Positions 43,956 through 52,208 of a stretch of DNA of 64,000 nucleotides are shown here, one piece after another. Source of the stretch: Galbibacter pacificus (GTDB taxonomy: Bacteria; Bacteroidota; Bacteroidia; Flavobacteriales; Flavobacteriaceae); the NCBI RefSeq assembly GCF_029603155.1, contig NZ_JAPMUA010000002.1:1-64000 (forward strand). The letters are read 5' to 3'. The notes under the pieces are model-generated. The model was not told the DNA's origin and did not search any database. It worked only from the letters and a program-made list of their open reading frames with translations. Each line of letters begins with the position of its first letter. The stretch's first letter is position 1. Both the position numbers and the translations under genes were made by a program.

Positions 43956-44293
43956 TAGGAGTAGTTAATAGTTAATGGTTAATTGTTATTAGGGGAAAGT
44001 GAAAAGTGATTAGGGATTAGTTAATTGAACACTTTCTTGGCGATATTTGAAATCTGAAACCTGAAACTCTGCAACTTTGAACCTTTGCACCTTTGCACCT
44101 TTGAACCTCTGCAATAACAACATAACAACGTAACAACCTTGAATAGTGATAAGGGAAAAGGGAAAAGGGGTTAGGGAAATAGTTAATGGTTAATTGTTGT
44201 ATGTTAGGAATATTTGAAACCTGAAACCTAAAACCTAAAACCTGAAACCAGAAACCCCTGCACCTCTGAACCCTCAACAACAAAAAACCTAAC
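43956..44293 (+). repeat. Mosaic intergenic repeat array, copy 4
   Basis: Two rounds of the motif order are visible. Round one: TAGTTAATGG-type block (43962-43989), GTGAAAAGTGATTAGGG (43999-44015), GATATTTGAAATCTGAAACC (44042-44061), five near-identical 8-base units of CTTTG(A/C)AC (44067-44106) and CAACATAACAACGTAACAAC (44117-44136). Round two: GTGATAAGGGAAAAGGGAAA (44146-44165), AGTTAATGGTTAATTGTTG (44181-44199), ATATTTGAAACCTGAAACCT (44210-44229) with three more 7-base units, and CCTCTGAACCCTCAACAACA (44263-44282). It lies between the divergent lpdA and CarboxypepD_reg genes. Confidence 0.85.
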
Positions 44294-44392
44294 CCCAGCT
44301 TCCTGTTAAATAATTGCTAATGTTGTTTAATAAAAGCTTAATTAGTTTCGTTATTCTACATACTTCAACTATTTTCATCAAAAATATTGTAC

Positions 44393-45910
44393 ATGAAATA
44401 CCATTACTACTTTTTCGTTATAAGTGCTTTCCTTGGCTTTAAAGGCTTTTCTCAGCAGTCCATTTCAGCAAAAATTATCGATTCAGCCACTCAAAAACCC
44501 GTTCCGTTCGCAACCATTACACTAAATGATAAAATTGGGGTTGTAAGTGCCGAAGACGGAATGTTTATTTTAAACATGGACCAGCCCGCAACAGAAAAAG
44601 ATTCGCTGTTTATAAGCTGTTTAGGGTATCAAGAGAGACGCATTGCGGCAACACAGGTAAAAAACCCCGTTATTTATTTAAACAATGAAGACATTGAACT
44701 TGATGAAATTGTTTTGCTGAACAGGGAATTATCGGTCGATGAGATTATGGAAAGGGTAGAGGACAGCCTTGAAAAAAATTACGATACCGATTATGTGGAG
44801 CAAAAGGTATTTTATCGTGCATCGGACTATAACCATATTATTGAAAAAAACGTAAAAATAAAGGAAAGCAGCATTCCGGAAATCAATCAGGCCTTTGTTG
44901 ATAGCCTCACCAATAATTATCCCAATGATTTTGCCTACCATGTGGAAATTTTAGGAAACCTTTATGGAAAAATGAAAGCAGAGGAACAACAGGTAAAACT
45001 GGATATTATAAAGGCTTGCGAACTGTATGATAAAGATAATGAACTGACTTTTGATGCCGTTGAAGAAAAATTACAGGGGATTATGCGGAAACACGTAAAG
45101 CGCGACTCTTACTTTAAAATAAAATCGGGGATAATAGGTGGCAAGACCGAAATAGATTCTTCTTTTTTTGAAGATGATGCCGATACCTTGGTGGAAGCAC
45201 AACGGAAGAAGGAAAAAGAAAAGAAAGAAAACTTTTTAAAATACCGGACGGGGAGCATTTCGGGCTTTTTGAAAGATAATTTTATATATGAAGACACCGA
45301 TTTTAATGTAATTCATAAATCAAGAAAATATAATTTTGAACTAAAAGCCCTTACTTACCTTAACGACGACCTGGTGTACAAACTTAGCTTTGAGCCCCGT
45401 GGAGGAGCCGATTATAAAGGGATGCTATATGTAAACGCCGATGATTTTGCGGTGATACGTATTGACTATGAAAATGTAAAACCATTGAAAAAGTTTAACC
45501 TTTTTGGGGTTTCGTACATGCATTACCAACAAAAGGGCACTTTTTTATATGCTAAAAATAACCGCGATAAATACAGTTTAAAATATCAGGAAGAAACCGA
45601 AGCGCATAAAATTGGCTTTGACAGGCCTATAAAAATCATTGAAAAGAACAAACATGTAAAAGGAAGGAGGAAACAAAACGAAGTGAGTACACATTTAGAC
45701 TTTACACTAACAAATACTGTTAAAAGGGAATTAGTGGTTTTTGAAACAGACGACCTTCAACAGGCCACTTTTGATGATTTTGAGCCCAAACCAGATATAA
45801 TTCCAACGTATTTGCCAAATTACGACCCGAGTTTTTGGGAAGGATACAACATTATAGCCCCCAACGATGCCATAAAACAATTTAAAAGCATGGAAAGCGA
45901 CTCAAAGTAA
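44393..45910 (+). CDS. Exported CarboxypepD_reg-like domain protein
   Basis: 505 aa (a second ATG two codons upstream is possible). A signal peptide ends near GFKGFSQQ. Residues ~20-105 are a CarboxypepD_reg-like beta sandwich (ISAKIIDSATQKPVPFATIT, ending LGYQERRIAA), then a longer region of unknown fold with mixed helices and a beta-rich C-terminal half (LVYKLSFEPRGGADYKGMLYV, FAVIRIDYENVKPLKKFNLF). Many such proteins are found in Bacteroidota envelopes without known function; no plug or barrel is present. A 5' repeat array and a 3' repeat array bracket it. Confidence 0.75.
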   Translation: MKYHYYFFVISAFLGFKGFSQQSISAKIIDSATQKPVPFATITLNDKIGVVSAEDGMFILNMDQPATEKDSLFISCLGYQERRIAATQVKNPVIYLNNEDIELDEIVLLNRELSVDEIMERVEDSLEKNYDTDYVEQKVFYRASDYNHIIEKNVKIKESSIPEINQAFVDSLTNNYPNDFAYHVEILGNLYGKMKAEEQQVKLDIIKACELYDKDNELTFDAVEEKLQGIMRKHVKRDSYFKIKSGIIGGKTEIDSSFFEDDADTLVEAQRKKEKEKKENFLKYRTGSISGFLKDNFIYEDTDFNVIHKSRKYNFELKALTYLNDDLVYKLSFEPRGGADYKGMLYVNADDFAVIRIDYENVKPLKKFNLFGVSYMHYQQKGTFLYAKNNRDKYSLKYQEETEAHKIGFDRPIKIIEKNKHVKGRRKQNEVSTHLDFTLTNTVKRELVVFETDDLQQATFDDFEPKPDIIPTYLPNYDPSFWEGYNIIAPNDAIKQFKSMESDSK

Positions 45911-45911
45911 C

Positions 45912-46277
45912 TGGATCTTTGCTCGTTGATAGTTGTTAGATAACCTTTGCAACTTTGAACCTTTGAAATCTGAACAACATAACATCATAGTTACATAACA
46001 GCGTAACAACCTTGAACCTTGAACCTAAAACCTGAAACTCTGAACTCTGGACTCTCAACCCTTAACAACATAGCATCGTAACATCATAACAACGAAAAAA
46101 ACTTGAATAATAGTGATTAGTGATAGGGGAAAAGGGATTAGTTATTTGTTAATGGTTAATTGTTGGCTCCCGATATTTGAAACCTGAACCTCTCAACTCT
46201 GGACTCTCAACTCTTAACAACATAACAGCGTAACAACCTCTAAACTCTCAACCCTTAACTCTAAACTTTGAACTAGA
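45912..46277 (+). repeat. Mosaic intergenic repeat array, copy 5
   Basis: Opens with CTTTGCTCGTTGATAGTTGT (45917-45936), also seen in copy 1. It continues with CCTTTGCAACTTTGAACCTT (45945-45964), CATAACATCATAGTTACATA, repeated CCTTGAACCTTGAACC, CATAGCATCGTAACATCATA (46069-46088) and GTGATTAGTGATAGGGGAAA (46113-46132). GTTATTTGTTAATGGTTAAT (46141-46160), GATATTTGAAACCTGAACC and CTCAACTCTGGACTCTCAAC complete the set. It separates two convergent genes and contains no terminator-like hairpin. Confidence 0.85.
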
Positions 46278-46283
46278 AACCCC

Positions 46284-46772
46284 TTACTTATCGGGAACAA
46301 AATTTAGTGCCACGCCATTTATGCAATGCCTTTTTCCGGTGGTATTACTTGGTCCATCGTCGAAAACGTGTCCTAAATGACCGCCACAGCGCGCGCAATG
46401 TTCCTCGTCTCTTGGAACCCCGATTTTATTGTCCACCCCATAAGCAACGTTCCCTTCAATGGCACGGTCGAAACTTGGCCAGCCAGTCCCCGAGTTAAAT
46501 TTGTATTCACTTCTAAACAGCGGATTACCGCAAGCAGCGCAAACATAGGTGCCTTTTTGTTTGTTTTCCAGCAAATCGCTTGAGAAAGGCCGCTCGGTGG
46601 CTTCATGGCGAAGCACGGCATATTCATCTGGAGTAAGTTGAGCCTTCCATTCGGCATCGGTTTTGGTAATGGGGAATTGAGTTTCTTGCGAAGTTGTTTC
46701 TTTTTTGTTTTGTGCCTTGGTATTGCAACTAAACAGCGCCATACATACAAGCGATAGCATAAAATGTTTCAT
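46284..46772 (-). CDS. msrB: Peptide-methionine (R)-S-oxide reductase, lipoprotein form
   Basis: 162 aa. A lipobox ALFS-C16 makes this an envelope lipoprotein. The MsrB domain (residues ~38-160) has zinc cysteines C78-xx-C81 and C126-xx-C129, GTGWPSFDRAI, and the catalytic cysteine C150 in GKRHCINGVALNF. It reduces methionine-R-sulfoxide in exported proteins. It is 11 bases from repeat array 5. Confidence 0.96.
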   Translation of the reverse strand: MKHFMLSLVCMALFSCNTKAQNKKETTSQETQFPITKTDAEWKAQLTPDEYAVLRHEATERPFSSDLLENKQKGTYVCAACGNPLFRSEYKFNSGTGWPSFDRAIEGNVAYGVDNKIGVPRDEEHCARCGGHLGHVFDDGPSNTTGKRHCINGVALNFVPDK

Positions 46773-46840
46773 CTTTCTTTTTTAACTATTTACGAAAATT
46801 TTGTCGGTACCGTTTTATGTTCCTTGCATTTTTAGGGCAT

Positions 46841-46875
46841 AAAAAAGTCCGAAGTTTTTTGCTTCGGACTTTTTT
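46841..46875 (-). terminator. Terminator of the collagen-like lipoprotein gene
   Basis: AAAAAAGTCCGAAG (46841-46854) pairs with CTTCGGACTTTTTT (46862-46875); it can serve in either direction and lies 19 bases past the minus-strand gene. Confidence 0.92.
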
Positions 46876-46893
46876 GAGGTATTAAATATAATT

Positions 46894-47397
46894 TTAGTTC
46901 AGTTTTTGAACCGATTTAATATTTGCGGCTTTCATTACTGCATCTATGTTAGATGTGTCAACCGAATTAATTAAATCAGAAGGGACTATAACAACTCTAA
47001 AACTTTGATTGCTCAATAAATCAGGCCCAAAAGCAGAAAAATTTGAACTTTCTATAATGATTTCTACATCGACATTAGTAAAGTTAAATCGGTGTCTTAA
47101 GTCATCACCTGTATCTGAATTAAAAAATACAGTAGGTAAGGGTTCCCATATTTTTAATCCATTTTCAATTCCTTCGAGACGGTATACAAGCATAACATCT
47201 CCTTCCACTAGGGGAGGGTCATATGAATCAGAAAAAGTATAATCATTTTGAGACGAAAAATTTATATTGCTATATTCAAAAGTTTCTCCAACTATATTAA
47301 CACCATCCTCCCCCGGAGGACCTTCCGGTCCTTCTGGCCCTTCACAGGCTGTAAATGCAAATACTGATACAAATAATAATGTGAATATTTTTTTCAT
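46894..47397 (-). CDS. Lipoprotein with short collagen-like stretch
   Basis: 167 aa from the ATG giving MKKIFTLLFVSVFAFTAC; an upstream ATG at 47445 is less likely. The lipobox FTA-C18 is followed at once by EGPEGPEGPPGEDG, four collagen-type Gly-x-y triplets, and then a folded domain without recognised motifs (EPLPTVFFNSDTGDD, FNFTNVDVEIIIESS). Such short triplet runs right after a lipid cysteine occur in many flavobacterial lipoproteins and probably act as a stiff spacer. Function unknown. Confidence 0.8.
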   Translation of the reverse strand: MKKIFTLLFVSVFAFTACEGPEGPEGPPGEDGVNIVGETFEYSNINFSSQNDYTFSDSYDPPLVEGDVMLVYRLEGIENGLKIWEPLPTVFFNSDTGDDLRHRFNFTNVDVEIIIESSNFSAFGPDLLSNQSFRVVIVPSDLINSVDTSNIDAVMKAANIKSVQKLN

Positions 47398-47514
47398 AAT
47401 CTTTTTGTTTTTTGAGTTTATATCTATGTTTTTAACAAATGCCATGCCAAGTTTGAATAAATCTTTTTCATTTCTGGTCAGGAGATTTGAGAAAATAAAA
47501 TTAAAACTTTTCTA

Positions 47515-48384
47515 TCAATCTTTCTTAATAAACTCAACAAGTTTATTAATTACTTGGTCGTTTCCTAGTATTTTTCGGTGCCCCAGACCTTTGGTAACAA
47601 TAAGCTGGGAGTTTTTTAGGTTTTTATGTATGTTTTTGGACGAGGCTATCGGAGAGTCGGGGTCATCTTCATCATGAAACAATAATACAGGAATTGCTAC
47701 GTCTTTTGCTGCAATGCTGGCCGAAAAATTATTTACGTCTTCCTTGGCAAGCTTGTCAAATTCCTGCTTAAGTGTTTTGCCTACCTTATCCTTGAGCCCG
47801 AGCTTGCGGGTAAAATCGTAAATAATATCGTTTATTAAATCGCCGCTCCCGATCAAGACCATATTTTTTAAGGGGAGTCCTTTTTTTACGGCATTTAGCA
47901 GGGCCATGCTCCCGAGGGAATGACCAATGGCCGTTTCAAAAGGGCCATAATGTTTGTTAATTTCTATTACGGCATCAATAAATTCCAGCATATTGGACGT
48001 TTTTCCCGGCGATCGCCCATGCGACGGGGCATCGAAACTAACGGTACAAAAACCTTCACACAACAGCGCATCGGCTATTTTTGCCAATTGGGTGCCACGA
48101 CCGCTCCAACCATGCACCAAAAGAACCTTTTTTGTATTTTCTCCATAGCTATAAACTACAATTTCCTTTTTTATTGACGGCACATACATTTTTTCTTTTA
48201 GCGCGGCAGCATCCATGGAAAGCTCTCTTTTTGGAATGGGGTGTTTTATGGGGGTTGCAAATAGTTTTTTTACAAATTTACTGGCAAGCTTTGTTGAAAT
48301 GGCCTGTAAGGCTTTGGCAGAATAGGTAATTGGTTTGGGGATTTTTACGCTTTGTTGATAGTTTTCTTTCTCTTTTAATGCCAT
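47515..48384 (-). CDS. Alpha/beta-hydrolase
   Basis: 289 aa without a signal peptide. VLLVHGWSGRGTQLAKIAD is the oxyanion-hole segment, and the nucleophile serine lies in ETAIGHSLGSMALLNAV. The acid is in LLFHDEDDPDSP, and the histidine in VTKGLGHRKILGN. VSFDAPSHGRSPG is typical of the esterase/lipase/thioesterase group. The first 60 residues are basic and amphipathic and may bind membranes. Substrate unknown. Confidence 0.9.
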   Translation of the reverse strand: MALKEKENYQQSVKIPKPITYSAKALQAISTKLASKFVKKLFATPIKHPIPKRELSMDAAALKEKMYVPSIKKEIVVYSYGENTKKVLLVHGWSGRGTQLAKIADALLCEGFCTVSFDAPSHGRSPGKTSNMLEFIDAVIEINKHYGPFETAIGHSLGSMALLNAVKKGLPLKNMVLIGSGDLINDIIYDFTRKLGLKDKVGKTLKQEFDKLAKEDVNNFSASIAAKDVAIPVLLFHDEDDPDSPIASSKNIHKNLKNSQLIVTKGLGHRKILGNDQVINKLVEFIKKD

Positions 48385-48555
48385 TTAGTATGAATTTGAT
48401 TATGAAATGCGTAAAATTTTAATACTTTTTTTATACATTTAATACGAGCACGTGTATTTATTTGAAAATCGGTCATTTTAAAAAATACAATGGCTCTTTC
48501 TGTAAACTATAGAAAGCTCAAAAATAGAGATAATATACTAACCTTCCATGTTTAT

Positions 48556-50496
48556 ATGCAAAATAAAGAACGTGTAATTGTTGAAAATGTACAACCGCAA
48601 GTTAATAAAGGTGCGTTTTATATAAAAAGGGTGCCAGGTGAAAAGGTCACGGTAACTGCCGATATTTTTTCTGACGGGCATGATATTGTATCGGCTTCTG
48701 TAAAATACAAGGTCCAAAAAGATAAAAAATGGCGGGAAATACGTATGGCCCCTACCGTAAACGATGCATGGAAGGCCAATTTTATAGTTGAAAAGGAGGG
48801 TTTGTATGCCTATGTTGTAGAAGGTTGGGTAGATCATGCATTAAACTGGCATCACGGAATTGTTTTAAAAATAAGCGACGGTCAACAGGTACAATCCGAA
48901 CTGTTGGAAGGAGCAGAATATTTGGTTGCCATAAAAAAATTGTCGCCCAAAAAGGAGCATGTTTATATTGACAACTGTATTGCCGTTTTTGGAGACAGCT
49001 CAAAATACCAACAGGCAATAACAGAAGTAAGTTCAGAAAAATTTCACGGGTTGTTGCTTGATTATCCCGTGAAGACTACCATTACCAGCTCGGCTTCATT
49101 TGGGGTTAATGTTGAACGCTTAAAGGCCCGTTTTTCAACGTGGTACGAATTTTTTCCAAGATCAACTTCAGAAGAAAAAAATAAACACGGAACTTTTAAG
49201 GATTGCGAACGGTTATTGCCCAAGGTTGCAGAAATGGGCTTTGACGTGCTCTATTTTCCACCAGTGCATCCTATTGGGGAAATCAACCGAAAAGGAAAAA
49301 ACAATGCCACCAATGCCCAAAAAAACGATGTTGGTTCTCCATGGGGCATAGGCTCAAAACACGGTGGTCATAAGGCCATTCATCCCGATTTGGGCAATCT
49401 GGATGATTTTAAGCAACTGGTGAAAAAGGCAAAGGACTTCAAAATTGAAATTGCCATGGATTTTGCCCTGCAATGCGCTCCCGACCATCCTTATGTAAAA
49501 GAACACCCAAAGTGGTTTAAATGGCGGCCGGACGGCACGGTTCAATATGCCGAAAATCCACCGAAAAAATATCAGGACATATTGCCTATTTATTTTGAAA
49601 CAGACGATTGGAAAAATCTTTGGGAAGAATTATTGAGCATTGCACTGTATTGGGTGGAGGAGTGTGAAATTGGAATTTTTAGGGTAGATAACCCGCATAC
49701 AAAGCCGTTTAATTTTTGGGGCTGGTTGATAGCCGAAGTAAAGAAAAAACATCCGGAAGTATTGTTTCTGGCCGAAGCATTTACCAAGCCAAAAGTAATG
49801 CAGGAGTTGGGGAAACAGGGCTTTTCGCAATCCTATACTTATTTTACCTGGCGGAATACAAAAGAAGAATTAACAAGCTATGTAAACGAACTTACCAAAA
49901 CAGAGCAAAAAGAATATTACAGACCTAACTTTTGGCCCAATACGCCGGATATTAACCCATATGCACTGCAAACTGCCAATGAGGCCATGTATTTGCAAAA
50001 ATACTTTTTGGCGGCTACATTAAGCTCGAACACGGGCATATACGGACCTGTTTTTGAGCAAATGGTTTGCGATGCCGTTCCGGGAAAGGAAGAATACAAT
50101 AGCTCTGAAAAATACCAGATACAAAATTGGGACTGGAACCTGGAAAACAAGCTTACCCGTATTATAGCCAAGATAAACCAGATTAGAAAGCAAAATACTT
50201 CTTTGCAACAGACCAACAATATTGATTTTTGCGATACCGATAATGATATGCTCATGGCGTATTATAAATACGACGACCAAAAAAGTAACGAAACATTTAT
50301 GGTCGTTAACATGGATGCAAACCAAATGAAACAAGGTTGGGTAAAGATGCCCCTGCATCAACTTGGCGTACAGGAAGGACATCAACTTAGAATGGAAGAC
50401 CTTATTACCGGAAGCAGTTATATCTGGGATAAAGAATGGAATTATATAGAGCTACATCCTGCTTTGCCTTTTCATTTGTTTAAAATTCATAAATAA
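48556..50496 (+). CDS. glgE: Alpha-1,4-glucan:maltose-1-phosphate maltosyltransferase
   Basis: 646 aa from the ATG giving MQNKERVIVENVQPQ, where family homology should begin; an ATG at 48490 in frame would add 22 residues. An N-terminal beta domain is followed by a GH13 barrel with FPPVHPIGEINRKGKNNA, SPWGIGSKHGGHKAIHPDLG, the nucleophile aspartate in GIFRVDNPHTKPFNFW and the acid in FLAEAFTKP. GlgE extends alpha-1,4-glucans with maltose-1-phosphate. It opens a cluster with maltokinase (7 bp), glgB and a GH31 gene, all on the + strand. Confidence 0.95.
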   Translation: MQNKERVIVENVQPQVNKGAFYIKRVPGEKVTVTADIFSDGHDIVSASVKYKVQKDKKWREIRMAPTVNDAWKANFIVEKEGLYAYVVEGWVDHALNWHHGIVLKISDGQQVQSELLEGAEYLVAIKKLSPKKEHVYIDNCIAVFGDSSKYQQAITEVSSEKFHGLLLDYPVKTTITSSASFGVNVERLKARFSTWYEFFPRSTSEEKNKHGTFKDCERLLPKVAEMGFDVLYFPPVHPIGEINRKGKNNATNAQKNDVGSPWGIGSKHGGHKAIHPDLGNLDDFKQLVKKAKDFKIEIAMDFALQCAPDHPYVKEHPKWFKWRPDGTVQYAENPPKKYQDILPIYFETDDWKNLWEELLSIALYWVEECEIGIFRVDNPHTKPFNFWGWLIAEVKKKHPEVLFLAEAFTKPKVMQELGKQGFSQSYTYFTWRNTKEELTSYVNELTKTEQKEYYRPNFWPNTPDINPYALQTANEAMYLQKYFLAATLSSNTGIYGPVFEQMVCDAVPGKEEYNSSEKYQIQNWDWNLENKLTRIIAKINQIRKQNTSLQQTNNIDFCDTDNDMLMAYYKYDDQKSNETFMVVNMDANQMKQGWVKMPLHQLGVQEGHQLRMEDLITGSSYIWDKEWNYIELHPALPFHLFKIHK

Positions 50497-50503
50497 ATAT
50501 GTT

Positions 50504-52138
50504 ATGGCAAAGAAAAAAGAGACTCCAATTTTACAGCCACCGTATCAATTTGATGTGGTATGGGAGGAATTAATGGAAAACGAACCGTTTTTAAAAATAT
50601 TCTTATCAGATGTGCTGGAAAAATATATTGTTAATCAGCGTTGGTACGGCGGCAAATCGAGCAAGTTAAAGTATATAGAACTACAGGAATATTTTAAAAT
50701 CCAGCAGGATGGAGAGGTGTATTACGGACTTTTGTTGGACGTGAATTTTAAAGAGGCATTTTACCAGCACTATTTTTTGCCCATTGCATTTGTAACCGAT
50801 GAGCGGTTTGCCCAAATGGGCGCTATCCTGCCAATTACATTAAATGGCACTGAAGGCAATATTATTGATGCGGTAAACTTGGAATCGTTCAATAAATTGG
50901 TGTTTCAAAGAATATTGAATTCAGTTCCTAACGATACCACACGTGTACGATACCATAAAAGCGAATTTTTAACCGATCGGGAATATGTGTCCTCCCGGCC
51001 AATGGGGCTGGAACAGAGCAATACTTCCATTATTATCAACGAAAAATATATAATTAAGTTCTTTAGGAGGATTTATGCAAGCAAGAACCCCGATTACGAA
51101 ATGAGCCGTTTTCTGTCGGAAAAAAAAGCATTTAAAAATGTTCCTACCTATAGCGGAAGCTTAAGCATTATGGATGCAAGCAATACAAACGTGACCATTG
51201 CGCTTATGCAGGAAATGTTGCCCAATCAGGGCGATGCATGGAAATTTATGCTGGACGAGCTTCATAAAATATACAGTAACCTTGAATACAAAAGTATAAA
51301 CGTATATCAGCTTCCGAAGGTAAAATTGTTCGAACGCTTAAAAATTCGCGATGTTCCACCGGAAATTATAGATTGGGCAGGGCTTAATATTTTTTTAAAG
51401 CTCCAAAAATTGGCACAACGAACCGCAGAAATGCACATTGCACTTGGGTCGGAATTTGAAGATACCGCCTTTACCCCAACACATTTTAACGACGACTATA
51501 CGGTTTGGCTTAAAAACAGGCTGTTGTACCAATTTCAAAACAGGATTAACAGTGTAGAGAACAATCTGCATAAACTGGAAGGATTGGCTTTAGAGCTGGC
51601 AAACGAATTTTTGGAGCGCAAAAATGAAATAAGAAAGCAATTTGTCTCGTTCGACTGGACAAAATTGAAGGGAGAGCGCATACGCGTACACGGAGATTAT
51701 CATTTGGGGCAGGTTTTGGTTAAAGACGACGATTTTTATTTAATCGATTTTGAAGGAGAGCCCGAAAGCACCATTCGCGACAGAAAGGTAAAACAACCCC
51801 CGCTCAAGGATGTAGGCGGAATGTTCAGGTCGTTTCATTATGCAATATATGCCACGATTTTTAACAATGGCAACAAATACCCATATCCGCAAGAAGACCT
51901 TTTTCATGCCGGGGAATTACTGTATCGTTATTTTATTGGCGTATTTTTGGAAACATACGTAAGTCTTATTCAAGAAAATAACCTTAATATTGGGTATGTA
52001 CAGGAACGTGTTTATTTGTTGAGGTATTGCATGCTGGAAAAAGCGGTATACGAACTTGGTTACGAAATGAACTCTAGGCCAAGGTGGGCGGTAATCCCGT
52101 TGGGCGGAATTATGAGCTTGTTAAAAGAAGATGAATAA
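50504..52138 (+). CDS. mak: Maltokinase (Mak/Pep2-like)
   Basis: 544 aa. The N-terminal cap has the family's RWYGGKSSK (about residues 46-54). The kinase-like catalytic sites are HGDYHLGQVLV and LIDFEGEPEST in the C-terminal lobe, as in mycobacterial maltokinase. ATP phosphorylates maltose to maltose-1-phosphate, the donor for GlgE just upstream. In many bacteria this domain is fused to or adjacent to trehalose synthase (TreS); no TreS is present here. It is 7 bp from glgE. Confidence 0.92.
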   Translation: MAKKKETPILQPPYQFDVVWEELMENEPFLKIFLSDVLEKYIVNQRWYGGKSSKLKYIELQEYFKIQQDGEVYYGLLLDVNFKEAFYQHYFLPIAFVTDERFAQMGAILPITLNGTEGNIIDAVNLESFNKLVFQRILNSVPNDTTRVRYHKSEFLTDREYVSSRPMGLEQSNTSIIINEKYIIKFFRRIYASKNPDYEMSRFLSEKKAFKNVPTYSGSLSIMDASNTNVTIALMQEMLPNQGDAWKFMLDELHKIYSNLEYKSINVYQLPKVKLFERLKIRDVPPEIIDWAGLNIFLKLQKLAQRTAEMHIALGSEFEDTAFTPTHFNDDYTVWLKNRLLYQFQNRINSVENNLHKLEGLALELANEFLERKNEIRKQFVSFDWTKLKGERIRVHGDYHLGQVLVKDDDFYLIDFEGEPESTIRDRKVKQPPLKDVGGMFRSFHYAIYATIFNNGNKYPYPQEDLFHAGELLYRYFIGVFLETYVSLIQENNLNIGYVQERVYLLRYCMLEKAVYELGYEMNSRPRWAVIPLGGIMSLLKEDE

Positions 52139-52208
52139 TGCCGTGCTGTGCCTATGAAGAAATGAATATTGGTTTTCCAAATAATAAATAAATTAACCAA
52201 CAACGCAC

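Noticed and set aside
44017..44283. 88-aa minus-strand open reading frame inside repeat array 4
   Set aside because: It is made of the degenerate repeat units, has no ribosome-binding site or family resemblance, and homologous arrays are not open in that frame.
43956..46277. CRISPR array interpretation of the repeats
   Set aside because: No identical direct repeats with unique spacers of constant length; units are 7-9 bases and vary; there are no cas genes.
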